A DNA stretch of 64,000 bases from Anaerolineae bacterium. GTDB taxonomy: Bacteria > Chloroflexota > Anaerolineae > Anaerolineales > Anaerolineaceae. This document shows positions 24,997 through 33,555 of this stretch, piece after piece; within the stretch, counting starts at the first letter, position 1; each line of letters opens with the position of its first letter. The notes beneath the pieces were generated by a model. That model saw nothing but the letters and a program-made list of their open reading frames with translations. It ran no database searches and had not been told where the DNA came from. The position numbers and the translations under genes are program-made. The stretch lies in NCBI GenBank assembly GCA_013178095.1, contig JABLXK010000004.1:248001-312000 (forward strand), in the 5' to 3' direction.

Positions 24997-27900
24997 TTAT
25001 TTCTTTTCAAGCCAGATGGTCAGGCTTTCACCATCGAATTCATCGCTCATGTTCGGAAGCGTGTTTGGCGTCTTTTCGCCGTCCAGTTCCACCGCCAGGG
25101 TTTCATCCTTTATGTAGTCCTTGAAACCTTCAATGGCTTTCTTCAGTTTCGGCGAGCATGAATAGACCAATTTGATCCGATCGGCTATCTCAAAATCAGC
25201 CTGTTTACGGGCTTCCTGGACGCGCCTTACAAACTCGCGTACCAAACCCTCATCGACCAATTCGTCGGTCAAGGTAGTTACCAACGCGGCCAGGTAGGCG
25301 CCCTCGGAAGCCACTTCGAATCCCTGTCTGGCTTGCATGCGAACTTCAACCTCTTCAGGCAGAATTTCCAGCTCCGCGCCGTCAACTGCAACCTTCAATC
25401 CCTCGCCATTCAGCAAAGCAGCGGCTGATTTTTCGGCATTCTGTGCCAGGATCGCGCTGCGGATGGCGGGGTATTGGTCTTTATATTTCTGACCCAATTG
25501 CTTGGGCAGCGGAACCAGTTCATAGGCGGCCGCTTCGCTGGCAGCGCTCAGGGAACGGACGTTTTTAACGTTCAATTCGTCCTTCAACAATTCAGCGTAT
25601 TCTTCAACCACTTTGCTGTCGTGCAAATTGCTGACGGCAAACGCAGCTTCCTGCAGCGGTTGGCGCACCTTGATCTTGGATTTGTTGCGCGCGGCATGCC
25701 CCAGCGATACCAGTTTCATCACCAGGTTCATATCCGCCACCAGTTCGTCATTCAACCAATCGGCGTTGAAATCGGGCCAATCCGCCATGTGCACCGATTT
25801 AGGCGCGTCCGGCTCAACGCTCAACACCAGGTTGCGGTAAAGCTCATCCGCGATGAACGGCATGGAAGGCGCCAGCAATTTGCTAAGGGTCGCCAATGCT
25901 TCATACAACGTTGAATACGCGGCTTCTTTGTCGGCGTCCGATCCGCTCTTCCAGAAACGCCGGCGTGAACGGCGTAAATACCAATTGGAAAGATGATCGA
26001 CAAATGTTTCGATCGGGCGCGTGGCACCCAAAACGTCGTACGTTTCCAATGCCTGTGTTACATCACGCACCAGGCTGTTCAATTCTGCCAGCAGCCATTT
26101 ATCCAGTTTTGAATATTGGACCTTGGCGTCTTTGCGCGGCTGCCAGCCATCCAGGTTGGCATACGTGACGAAGAAAGAATAGGTATTCCAAAGCGTCAGG
26201 GTAAAGTTGCGCAGCACTTCCGAAACCAGATCGGCAGAAAAACGCCTTTCCTGCCCTGGCGGGCTGGCGGTGTAGAGATACCAGCGCATGGCGTCCGCAC
26301 CGTGTTTGTCGAGCACGTCCCATGGGTTGGCCACGTTGCCGCGCGATTTGGACATCTTCTGCCCATCACCGTCCAGGATCAGCCCCAGGCAGACCACGTT
26401 CCTGAAGCACTTCTCGCCGAATAATAAAGTGGCGATGGCGTGCAATGAGTAGAACCAACCGCGGGTTTGATCGACGGCTTCGCAGATGTAATCCGCCGGG
26501 AAATGTTCCTTGAATTCCTGTTCATTTTCAAAGGGGTAATGCCATTGCGCCACCGGCATCGAGCCCGAATCAAACCAGACGTCGATCAATTCCGGCACGC
26601 GCTGCATCTTCTCGCCGCATTGCGGACATTCATATTCGATCTCGTCCACGTACGGCCGGTGCAGATCGAGCCCGGTCAGATCCTTGTGGGTCTTCTCGGA
26701 TAATTCAGCCACCGAACCGATGCATTCCTGATGTTTGCAGCTCTCGCATTCCCAAACCGGCAAAGGCGTGCCCCAATACCGTTCACGGCCCAGCGCCCAA
26801 TCGATGTTGTTCTCCAGCCAGTTTCCAAAACGGCCGTCCTTGATGTGGTTGGGATACCAGTTGATTTCCTGATTGAGCCCCACCAGCTTATCCTTTAGGG
26901 CGCTGGTGCGGATATACCAGGTCGGGCGGGCATAGTACAGCAGCGGGGTATCGCAGCGCCAGCAGAAGGGATAGGTGTGGGTATACGCCACTGATTTGAA
27001 TAATAATCCGCGGCTGTTGAGGTCTTCAATAATGTAGGGATCCGCGTCCTTCACAAAACGCCCGGCCCAGTTGCGCACCTCCGGAATGAAAGTCCCGTTG
27101 GGCGCAACCGTCATCAGGATCGGTAAATCATTATCGATTGCCACCTGCATGTCATCCGCGCCGAAAGCCGGCGCCTGATGCACCAGGCCGGAACCGTCAT
27201 CGACCGTCACGAAATCCGCCAACACTACGCGATGCGCGGGTTTATCGGGCGGGAGGAAAGTGTACAAGGGTTGGTAGCGCTTGCCTTTCAGGTGCTTGCC
27301 CTTGAATTCGTTCACGATCTTCACTTCCTCATCGCCAAAAACAGATTTCAGCAGCGATTTTGCCAGAATCAATTTTTCGGTCTCTTCTTCCCCGCCGTTC
27401 TTTACCTTATGCTCCACCTCGACGTAATCGATGTCGGGATGGGCTGCCACAGCCACGTTTCCGGGCAGCGTCCAGGGGGTGGTTGTCCAAACCAATAAGG
27501 AAGTGCCGGGGTCATCCACCAGCGGCATGCGCACGTAAACCGACGGGTCGGTGGTTTCTTTATAACCAAGCGCGACCTCGTGGTCCGAGAGCGGCGTTCC
27601 GCAACGCGGGCAATAAGGCACTACCTTGAACCCCTGGTAAAGCAGGTCCTTTTCCCAGAAATTCTTGAGGATCCACCACACCGATTCGATGTAGGGATTT
27701 TTATATGTGATATATGCCGAATCGAGATCGACCCAAAAAGCGATCCTTTCTGTCAGTTTTTCCCATTCCTTGATGTAGGTAAAGGCGGATTCGCGGCAAA
27801 GTTGATTGAATTGAGCAATGCCATAATCCTCGATTTGCTGTTTATTGGTGAAGCCTAATTTCTTTTCAACTTCAATCTCTACCGGAAGCCCATGCGTATC

Positions 27901-28155
27901 CCAACCGCCGCGCCGGATGACATGGTAACCACGCATGGTGCGATAACGCGGGAAAATATCTTTGAACACGCGCGCCAGCACGTGGTGCACGCCGGGCTTG
28001 CCGTTGGCGGTCGGCGGACCTTCGAAAAACACGTATTCGGTTTTACCTTCCCGGTTCCTGGTCGAAGCGTGAAAAACATCCTCCTTCTTCCAGTATTCCA
28101 GGACTTCCAACTCCATTTGATTGACGTTCAGTTTTGATGAAACCGGTTTAAACAT
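24997..28155 (-). CDS. ileS: isoleucyl-tRNA synthetase, type 2
   Basis: A 1052-residue class I synthetase. The HIGH region reads GKPGVHHVLAR and the KMSKS loop GQKMSKSRGNV. The editing domain segment VWTTTPWTLPGN and the WDTHGLPVEIEVEK block are present. The HIGH region and overall length place it with type-2 (eukaryote-like) IleRS rather than the E. coli type; in the family this form resists mupirocin. It is a single-gene transcript controlled by the T-box leader at 28168-28430. A good SD (GGAGG) precedes the ATG. Confidence 0.95.
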   Translation of the reverse strand: MFKPVSSKLNVNQMELEVLEYWKKEDVFHASTRNREGKTEYVFFEGPPTANGKPGVHHVLARVFKDIFPRYRTMRGYHVIRRGGWDTHGLPVEIEVEKKLGFTNKQQIEDYGIAQFNQLCRESAFTYIKEWEKLTERIAFWVDLDSAYITYKNPYIESVWWILKNFWEKDLLYQGFKVVPYCPRCGTPLSDHEVALGYKETTDPSVYVRMPLVDDPGTSLLVWTTTPWTLPGNVAVAAHPDIDYVEVEHKVKNGGEEETEKLILAKSLLKSVFGDEEVKIVNEFKGKHLKGKRYQPLYTFLPPDKPAHRVVLADFVTVDDGSGLVHQAPAFGADDMQVAIDNDLPILMTVAPNGTFIPEVRNWAGRFVKDADPYIIEDLNSRGLLFKSVAYTHTYPFCWRCDTPLLYYARPTWYIRTSALKDKLVGLNQEINWYPNHIKDGRFGNWLENNIDWALGRERYWGTPLPVWECESCKHQECIGSVAELSEKTHKDLTGLDLHRPYVDEIEYECPQCGEKMQRVPELIDVWFDSGSMPVAQWHYPFENEQEFKEHFPADYICEAVDQTRGWFYSLHAIATLLFGEKCFRNVVCLGLILDGDGQKMSKSRGNVANPWDVLDKHGADAMRWYLYTASPPGQERRFSADLVSEVLRNFTLTLWNTYSFFVTYANLDGWQPRKDAKVQYSKLDKWLLAELNSLVRDVTQALETYDVLGATRPIETFVDHLSNWYLRRSRRRFWKSGSDADKEAAYSTLYEALATLSKLLAPSMPFIADELYRNLVLSVEPDAPKSVHMADWPDFNADWLNDELVADMNLVMKLVSLGHAARNKSKIKVRQPLQEAAFAVSNLHDSKVVEEYAELLKDELNVKNVRSLSAASEAAAYELVPLPKQLGQKYKDQYPAIRSAILAQNAEKSAAALLNGEGLKVAVDGAELEILPEEVEVRMQARQGFEVASEGAYLAALVTTLTDELVDEGLVREFVRRVQEARKQADFEIADRIKLVYSCSPKLKKAIEGFKDYIKDETLAVELDGEKTPNTLPNMSDEFDGESLTIWLEKK

Positions 28156-28167
28156 TCAACCTCCGAT

Positions 28168-28430
28168 AATAAAAATCCCGTCCCATCAGGGACGGGATTA
28201 ATTCCCGCGGTACCACCCGGATTCCTGCAAATGCAGGCGCTCTTCGGTATAACCTTACGGTTCTGCCTGTTGCATGATAACGGATGCTCTCCCGGCTTCC
28301 CTACTCGCTTTGGTTTTCAGGTCGCTGCTCCGGAGGGATTTTCAGCTTGCATTCCTTATCGAGCTTTCACTGTCCTCGATTCGCTGGCAAGGCTGCGCAA
28401 GCTTACTCGTCTCCATCGACGCACTTAGGC
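28168..28430 (-). promoter_or_regulatory. T-box riboswitch controlling ileS
   Basis: A tRNA-sensing leader. Reading the minus strand, stem I pairs GGAG with CTCC and AGCTTGC with GCAAGCT. Their internal loop has GACGAGTA on the 5' side and GAAAATC on the 3' side, so the specifier codon is ATC (28337-28339), which is isoleucine. Further down is the T-box GGGTGGTACCGCGG (28206-28219), whose TGGT can pair with an ACCA tRNA end. Then comes the terminator AATCCCGTCCC-TGAT-GGGACGGGATT plus T-run (28171-28202). Uncharged tRNA-Ile would stabilise the antiterminator and turn on ileS. Confidence 0.92.
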
Positions 28431-28434
28431 CGAA

Positions 28435-28463
28435 ATTATCTCATATTCTATACAAAAAATCAA
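28435..28463 (-). promoter_or_regulatory. promoter of the T-box/ileS transcript
   Basis: Minus strand TTGATT (28458-28463), 17 bases, GATAAT (28435-28440). Transcription would begin just before the first strand of T-box stem I. The boxes lie immediately after the stop of the pyrimidine phosphorylase gene. Confidence 0.6.
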
Positions 28464-28466
28464 ACC

Positions 28467-29771
28467 TCAGCCGATCGTCTCATAAAACAAAGGCAGCGCT
28501 TCTACTGGATTCTCCGACCATTTCAGGGAACTTAGCAAGCGGCCGGCTGCCGCTTGCGCTGAAGCGTCGTTCTTTGCCAGGATGGAGAACAAGGGATCGC
28601 CTTTCTTGATCTTTTCGCCAACCTTGATATGCACCAGGATGCCCACGCCCAGGTCAATACTGTCTTCTTTCTTCGCGCGGCCGGCTCCCAGCTCTACGGC
28701 GGTTTCACCCACCACCTGGGCGTTCACTTCCGCGATAAACCCATCCCGTTCCGCCTTCAAAATGATCTTTACCGGAGCGGATGGCAATTTTTCGGGATGG
28801 TCGATATACGAAACGTCCCCGCCCTGCGTAATGACCAGGCTGCGGAACATTTCCCAGGCAGAGCCATCGTTTAATTTTTGCTCCACGATTGCCCGCGCTT
28901 CCTGCAAGCTGCCGGCTTTATGCCCCAATACAAGCATGTGGCTGGCTGAAGACAGGCAATGCTCCAAAAAATCCTGAGGACCGTGCCCGTGCAAGGTATC
29001 GATGGCTTCGAGCAATTCCAGCGCGTTGCCCACCGCCACGCCCAAAGGCTGATTCATGTCCGAAAGTATGGCGCGAACTTTCCTGCCGCTTAGGTCGCCG
29101 ATGGCAACCATGATCTGCGCCAGTTTACGGGCATCTTCGAGTGTTTTCATGAAAGCGCCGTATCCCACCTTTACGTCCAGCAGGATGGCGTTCGCCCCGG
29201 CCGCCAGCTTCTTGCTCATGACTGACGAGGCAATCAAAGGCAGCGACTGCACGGTGCCGGTAACGTCGCGCAATTTGTAAAGGATTCTGTCCGCCGGTGC
29301 CAGGTCGGCGGATTGGCCGGTGAGCACAATTCCCAGGCGATCCAATTGATCCAGGAATTCCTGCTTGGAAAGATCGGTGCGGTATCCTGGGATGGAATCC
29401 AGTTTATCCAGTGTTCCGCCGCTGAAACCCAATCCCCTGCCGGACATCTTGCCGACCGGCAGACCGCAAGCAGCCACCAACGGCGCCACCACCAGGGTGG
29501 TTTTATCGCCCACCCCTCCGGTGGAATGTTTGTCCACGACAATAGGGGCAATGTGGGAAAGATCAAGCGTTTCTCCGGAAGCAGCCATTGCCTGGGTCAG
29601 GTCGGTGGTTTCCTGATCGGTCATGCCATTCAGCAGAACGGCCATTGCCCAGGCGGAAGCCTGATAATCAGGTATCGAACCATCTGTAATCCCCTGAATG
29701 AAAAAATTGATCTCCTCTTTCGATAATGCAAAATGATCTCTTTTTTTTATAATGATATCGACTGCTCGCAT
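28467..29771 (-). CDS. pyrimidine-nucleoside/thymidine phosphorylase
   Basis: About 434 residues of the nucleoside phosphorylase II family, splitting thymidine and uridine to base plus pentose-1-phosphate. Features are DKHSTGGVGDKTTL (phosphate loop), KMSGRGLGFSGGTLDKLDS, the SVMSKKLAAGANAILLDVK block and a C-terminal biotinyl-like barrel with VHIKVGEKIKKGDPLF. I take the ATG at 29771, which has GGAGG seven bases upstream; the ATG at 29777 is too close to it. Whether it is DeoA or Pdp specificity cannot be read from sequence alone. Confidence 0.9.
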   Translation of the reverse strand: MRAVDIIIKKRDHFALSKEEINFFIQGITDGSIPDYQASAWAMAVLLNGMTDQETTDLTQAMAASGETLDLSHIAPIVVDKHSTGGVGDKTTLVVAPLVAACGLPVGKMSGRGLGFSGGTLDKLDSIPGYRTDLSKQEFLDQLDRLGIVLTGQSADLAPADRILYKLRDVTGTVQSLPLIASSVMSKKLAAGANAILLDVKVGYGAFMKTLEDARKLAQIMVAIGDLSGRKVRAILSDMNQPLGVAVGNALELLEAIDTLHGHGPQDFLEHCLSSASHMLVLGHKAGSLQEARAIVEQKLNDGSAWEMFRSLVITQGGDVSYIDHPEKLPSAPVKIILKAERDGFIAEVNAQVVGETAVELGAGRAKKEDSIDLGVGILVHIKVGEKIKKGDPLFSILAKNDASAQAAAGRLLSSLKWSENPVEALPLFYETIG

Positions 29772-29810
29772 ATTCATTCCTCCATCCGGGAATATCGGTC
29801 ATTAGACGTG

Positions 29811-29832
29811 AAATCCCTCTTTCGAGGGAATT
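29811..29832 (-). terminator. hairpin at the end of the rpmH-jag operon
   Basis: Minus strand AATTCCCTC-GAAA-GAGGGATTT, a 9-base stem capped by a GAAA tetraloop, just after the jag stop. The following T-run is short, so it is a weak intrinsic terminator or a 3'-end stabiliser. Confidence 0.5.
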
Positions 29833-29867
29833 CCACTATTTTTCTTTTTAGATCGAAACAACGATTG

Positions 29868-30614
29868 TTATTCTTTTGGTTTGAGAATGATCGTTGTTCG
29901 TCGATTGGGCTCTTCTCCGATGCTCTCGGTGGTGACGAACGGGTGATAGCGCAATTCCAGGTGAATCAAACGCCTTTCATTGGCCGGCATCGGTTCGAGC
30001 ACCTGCTTGCGCCCGGTTTGGATGACCTGATCCGCCAGACGGCGCGCTAATTGACGTAATTGGCGTTCGCGGCGGAAACGATAACCCTGGACGTCAATCA
30101 TCAGGGGCATCCAATGCCCAATCTGTTGATTCAGGATCAAGCTGGTTACATATTGCAATGAATTGAGAGTTTCCGCCCGTTTGCCGATCAGAATACTCAG
30201 GTCTTTTCCGGACACTTCGATCAGGATCATCGGATGATCATGATCGTCTTCGGGCTCAAGAATGCGCGCAGCGACGGTAGCTTTCACCTTGGTTGCCCTC
30301 AGTAAATTCTCGACGATTTCCTTGGCTTTAAATTTGGCTTCTTCCAGTTCGTCCATATCTTCCGGATTAACCATCTCGGTACTGCTGCCGTTGAAATCCA
30401 CTTCCTGCGATTCCATATCAATTTCGGGATGCACCAAAGTCATGCGGATCCTCACCTGGCGGCTGCCGATTCCCAAAAAGCCATTCTGACCCTCATCCAG
30501 AATTTCTACGTCCACCGCATCGCGCGGGAGCCCCAATTGGTCCAGGCCGTTTTCAATAGCCTCTTCCACGCTGGGGCCGATTACTTCCAGAGTCGTTTTA
30601 TTTCCTTCTTCCAT
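29868..30614 (-). CDS. jag: KhpB/Jag RNA-binding protein
   Basis: 248 residues in the standard Jag order: Jag-N domain (1-55, with GFLGIGSRQVRIRM), linker with acidic stretch, KH domain (about 120-180, VSGKDLSILIGKRAETLNSL) and R3H domain (about 185-245, MPANERRLIHLELRYHP). It binds RNA and influences cell elongation in Gram-positives. It ends the operon rpmH-rnpA-yidD-lipoprotein-yidC-jag, a widely conserved arrangement. Confidence 0.93.
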   Translation of the reverse strand: MEEGNKTTLEVIGPSVEEAIENGLDQLGLPRDAVDVEILDEGQNGFLGIGSRQVRIRMTLVHPEIDMESQEVDFNGSSTEMVNPEDMDELEEAKFKAKEIVENLLRATKVKATVAARILEPEDDHDHPMILIEVSGKDLSILIGKRAETLNSLQYVTSLILNQQIGHWMPLMIDVQGYRFRRERQLRQLARRLADQVIQTGRKQVLEPMPANERRLIHLELRYHPFVTTESIGEEPNRRTTIILKPKE

Positions 30615-30627
30615 ATGTTCTCCAGAA

Positions 30628-31431
30628 TTATTTCTTGACCACTGCCTTTTTCTTCAACGCAAGGTTCGAGAAATTTAATTTTCCCAAAGCAGCGTATTGG
30701 ATTATGGTGATGACGTTAGAGGCGACAAAGTAAAGCGCCAAACCGGAAGCGAATGAATAAGCGAACCAACCCATCAATAACGGCATGTAGATATTCATCA
30801 TGCCCGTCATTTGCTTGGATTGATCATCCGCGCCGGGGTTCGACATCAATTTGGTTTGCAGGAAAGACGTGATCACTACGAACACAGCCAACAGCGGAAT
30901 GCCGAAGGAGATGCCGGGGATGTAAAACCGTTCCGGTCTGCCCAAATTCATCCAAAGGAATTCGCTGTTCAGGGGAATCAGGTTGATGGGTTGTTTTAAT
31001 CCGGGGATAAAAGAGAATACGTTCGTCAACCAGGGCGAGATCTTGGAAACCAGGTTCAACATCTGCAAGGGCGCATTCCCCATTGTTTGAATAATACTCT
31101 GGTACAAGCCGATGATGATCGGAAATTGGATCAGGGTTGGCAGGCAGGAGGCAAACGGGCTAATGCCCTTTTCCTTATAAAATTTCATTTGTTCCTGCGC
31201 AAGGCGGTCTTTGTCGTTCTTATATTTTTTCTGGATTTCGATCCAGTCCTTATCCGTCTGCATAGCTTGCAGGGCATTGCTGCTTTTGATCTGCTTGACG
31301 GTGATGGGGTGTGTGATCAACTTGATCATGATCGTGAACAAAATAATCGCGAGGCCGAAATTTTCTCCGATCAAATCGTAGATGAACAATAATCCGGAAA
31401 TGAAGGGTTTAATGATAAGGGTTTCCCACAT
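30628..31431 (-). CDS. yidC: YidC/Oxa1 membrane insertase
   Basis: 267 residues with the five-helix core of YidC1/SpoIIIJ-type insertases and no large periplasmic domain. Helix 1 precedes the conserved ITVKQIKSS and the cytoplasmic coiled hairpin with KYKNDKDRLAQEQMKFYKEK. The groove segment GISPFASCLPTLIQFPIIIGLY follows (described in pieces: PFASCLPTLIQFPI is the core). It inserts and folds membrane proteins alone or with SecYEG. The tail is short and basic. Confidence 0.95.
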   Translation of the reverse strand: MWETLIIKPFISGLLFIYDLIGENFGLAIILFTIMIKLITHPITVKQIKSSNALQAMQTDKDWIEIQKKYKNDKDRLAQEQMKFYKEKGISPFASCLPTLIQFPIIIGLYQSIIQTMGNAPLQMLNLVSKISPWLTNVFSFIPGLKQPINLIPLNSEFLWMNLGRPERFYIPGISFGIPLLAVFVVITSFLQTKLMSNPGADDQSKQMTGMMNIYMPLLMGWFAYSFASGLALYFVASNVITIIQYAALGKLNFSNLALKKKAVVKK

Positions 31432-31448
31432 GGCTCTATCCTCTCTCT

Positions 31449-32573
31449 TTATTTAGCAGGGTAAAAACTCCAGATTTCGTTGCCGTCGGCATTCAGCGCC
31501 AGGAAATATTTATCCTTCGACGCGGGAGCAACGAGAATCTTGTCGGTATCGAAACCCAATGGCGAGTAGAGTGTCGCTTCCAGAGTCACCAGGGTCTTGG
31601 GATCTTTATTCTCATCAATGGTAAAAATCTTGCCGGCATTGGAAGCAAAAGCCACCTTGCCGTCAATTGCCACACCGCCCGCAATGACAGGGGAACCGGC
31701 GGCAAACGGAGAATCCCACAAGGCTTTTCCATTCATCTTGTCAAGCGCATACACGTTGCCGTCCTCGTCGCCGAAGAATACCGCGCTTGCTGTGACTACA
31801 GGGCTGCCCCAGATTGAAGCCACCGTGCCGTCGCCGTTGAACGACCATTTGATCTTCTTGCCCGCCAGATCAATTGCATAAAGATGCCCGTCGATTGTAC
31901 CGGCATACAGAACGCCTTCCGAGATGACCGGATTGGCGGTTACGGCCGCGCCCAGGTCCAGGCTCCAAACCGGAGCGCTGACCAAGTTGCGATTGCCGTC
32001 TTTATCGGCAACCAGGGCGGAATCGGTGTATTCGAAATTCAAGGCATAGACAAAGTGATCCATGGAAACCAGGTAAAGGTACTGTTCGTCCGCAACGGGC
32101 TTGGTCCAGTTCGGACCGGCAGCCTTAAACCGCCAAAGGAGATCGCCATTTTCATCCAACGCGTAAAGATAATGGTCGGTGTTGGGAGCATAAATATTAC
32201 CCCCCGCCATCAGCGCGGAACCGATGTAGCGGTCATCCGCATCGGAAAACTGCCATTTTTCCTTGCCGCTTTGTTTATCCAAGGCAGCCAAAGTGTTGGT
32301 GTAATCGCCCACGATCACCAGGTTGCCGCTGACTTCGGGGGCTGCGTAGAATTGGCGCCCGGCGCTGGCTTCTTCGGGATATCTCCACAGCAGGCTGCCG
32401 TTCTTGTCTTCAAGCGCGAAGATTTGCGACCCATAGGCAAAATAGCCTTTGCCGTCCGAGATGCTGAACCCCGGCCAGCTGGATGCCGCACCGGCGCTGG
32501 AAGAACACGAACTGAGCAGCACTCCCAACATAATTGCACTTACGATTATTTTGATAAATTTTCGATTGATCAT
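31449..32573 (-). CDS. PQQ-like beta-propeller lipoprotein (BamB-like)
   Basis: 374 residues: a lipoprotein signal with lipobox LLSSC (cysteine near residue 23), then repeated outer-strand motifs such as GSLLWRYPEE, SGKEKWQFSD, NGDLLWRFKA, AGKKIKWSFN and NGKALWDSPF. This gives about seven blades of the PQQ-dehydrogenase type without catalytic residues. It resembles BamB in fold. The gene sits between yidC and yidD, where such a gene is not normally found, with short spacings, so it is co-transcribed with the insertion machinery. A role in handling exported proteins is inference. Confidence 0.82.
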   Translation of the reverse strand: MINRKFIKIIVSAIMLGVLLSSCSSSAGAASSWPGFSISDGKGYFAYGSQIFALEDKNGSLLWRYPEEASAGRQFYAAPEVSGNLVIVGDYTNTLAALDKQSGKEKWQFSDADDRYIGSALMAGGNIYAPNTDHYLYALDENGDLLWRFKAAGPNWTKPVADEQYLYLVSMDHFVYALNFEYTDSALVADKDGNRNLVSAPVWSLDLGAAVTANPVISEGVLYAGTIDGHLYAIDLAGKKIKWSFNGDGTVASIWGSPVVTASAVFFGDEDGNVYALDKMNGKALWDSPFAAGSPVIAGGVAIDGKVAFASNAGKIFTIDENKDPKTLVTLEATLYSPLGFDTDKILVAPASKDKYFLALNADGNEIWSFYPAK

Positions 32574-32599
32574 TCTCTTCTCATCCTGTCGTTTTAGTT

Positions 32600-32881
32600 T
32601 CAGGGGACGGGATCGTATCCGCCCGGATTGAATGGATTACAGCGTAAAACACGGGTTATAGCCAAGTAGAGGCCTTTAAAAAACCCATATTTGTAGATAG
32701 CTTGATAACCATAATGAGAACAGCTCGGGTAAAAACGGCAGGTATTACCCGGCAGCGCCTTGGAGATGGTCATTTGATAAAACCGAATACAAGCAAGCAG
32801 AATGAATTGAGGAACATTCAACCATGTTAGCTTGAAATCCCTTAATGGCGGATCATTAGGGTATTCGTTGTCAGAAAACAT
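32600..32881 (-). CDS. yidD: YidD membrane protein insertion efficiency factor
   Basis: A 93-residue member of the YidD (haemolysin-like, DUF37) family. The signature runs [19 protein letters not shown], then CSHYGYQAI, then [15 protein letters not shown] at the C-terminus. It has an amphipathic N-terminal helix that lies along the inner membrane near YidC. It follows rnpA by 14 bases. Length is typical. Confidence 0.93.
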   Translation of the reverse strand: MFSDNEYPNDPPLRDFKLTWLNVPQFILLACIRFYQMTISKALPGNTCRFYPSCSHYGYQAIYKYGFFKGLYLAITRVLRCNPFNPGGYDPVP

Positions 32882-32895
32882 GAAATTTTTATTTT

Positions 32896-33228
32896 TTATA
32901 AAGCACCTGCTTCTTCGAGCAGATGCAAAATCGCATTTTGAATCTCAGAAAATTGCGCGTCAACGACACGTTGCCTCGCGTAAAAAATAAAATCCCAACC
33001 GGGCTTGATATTCACCCATAAACCGCTCAGGCAACCGCGTATTCTGCGCCTGGCGCGATTGCGGATAACCGCGTTGCCGATTTTCTTGCTGGCAACGATG
33101 GCAGCCCTGGAATAATCCAACTCATTCCGAGCGTAAACCATCACCACCAATGAGTGGTGAATGGTCTGATGGTTGCTCTTTACCCTCGCGAAATCCCGCG
33201 ATTGGGTAAGATGGAATTTCCGATTCAC
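32896..33228 (-). CDS. rnpA: RnpA, ribonuclease P protein subunit
   Basis: A 110-residue basic protein that binds the RNase P RNA and helps 5' tRNA maturation. The RNR motif appears as [14 protein letters not shown], preceded by [10 protein letters not shown] and the N-terminal [12 protein letters not shown]. Length and order after rpmH are standard. The spacing of about 49 bases from rpmH is normal for the operon. Confidence 0.92.
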   Translation of the reverse strand: MNRKFHLTQSRDFARVKSNHQTIHHSLVVMVYARNELDYSRAAIVASKKIGNAVIRNRARRRIRGCLSGLWVNIKPGWDFIFYARQRVVDAQFSEIQNAILHLLEEAGAL

Positions 33229-33277
33229 GCATCCTGCTGATTCGTTTTTTAAAAATGCAGATTAACTAATAACCGCT

Positions 33278-33448
33278 TTACCAGCGGCTATTCTTGCTAT
33301 TATTGTTTCGTTTTACAGTTAACTGATAACGGCCTTTGGCACGGCGGCGCTTTAAAACCTCGCGTCCATCCGCGGTTGCCATGCGGCTGCGAAAGCCATG
33401 CACACGTACACGGCGTCGAATTCTGGGTTGATAAGTCCTTTTTGGCAT
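33278..33448 (-). CDS. rpmH: ribosomal protein L34
   Basis: A 56-residue very basic protein of the large ribosomal subunit. It begins [19 protein letters not shown] and contains [20 protein letters not shown], the universal L34 block. The C-terminus carries an extra NNNSKNSRW tail beyond the usual 44-46 residues. It heads the rpmH-rnpA-yidD-lipoprotein-yidC-jag operon behind the promoter at 33489-33515; AGGTGATTGAGG supplies the ribosome site. Confidence 0.95.
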   Translation of the reverse strand: MPKRTYQPRIRRRVRVHGFRSRMATADGREVLKRRRAKGRYQLTVKRNNNSKNSRW

Positions 33449-33488
33449 GTATTAATTACCTCAATCACCTTTTAAAAATAGCTCGCAA

Positions 33489-33515
33489 ATTATACCATAA
33501 CGAAAGAATGGACAA
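33489..33515 (-). promoter_or_regulatory. promoter of the rpmH operon
   Basis: Minus strand TTGTCC (33510-33515), 15 bases, and extended -10 TGGTATAAT (hexamer 33489-33494). The leader to the rpmH ATG would be about 35 bases and holds the SD. Confidence 0.6.
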
Positions 33516-33555
33516 GCAATACCGGGTTGTCCGACAAATCAGGCTCTATTGTACT

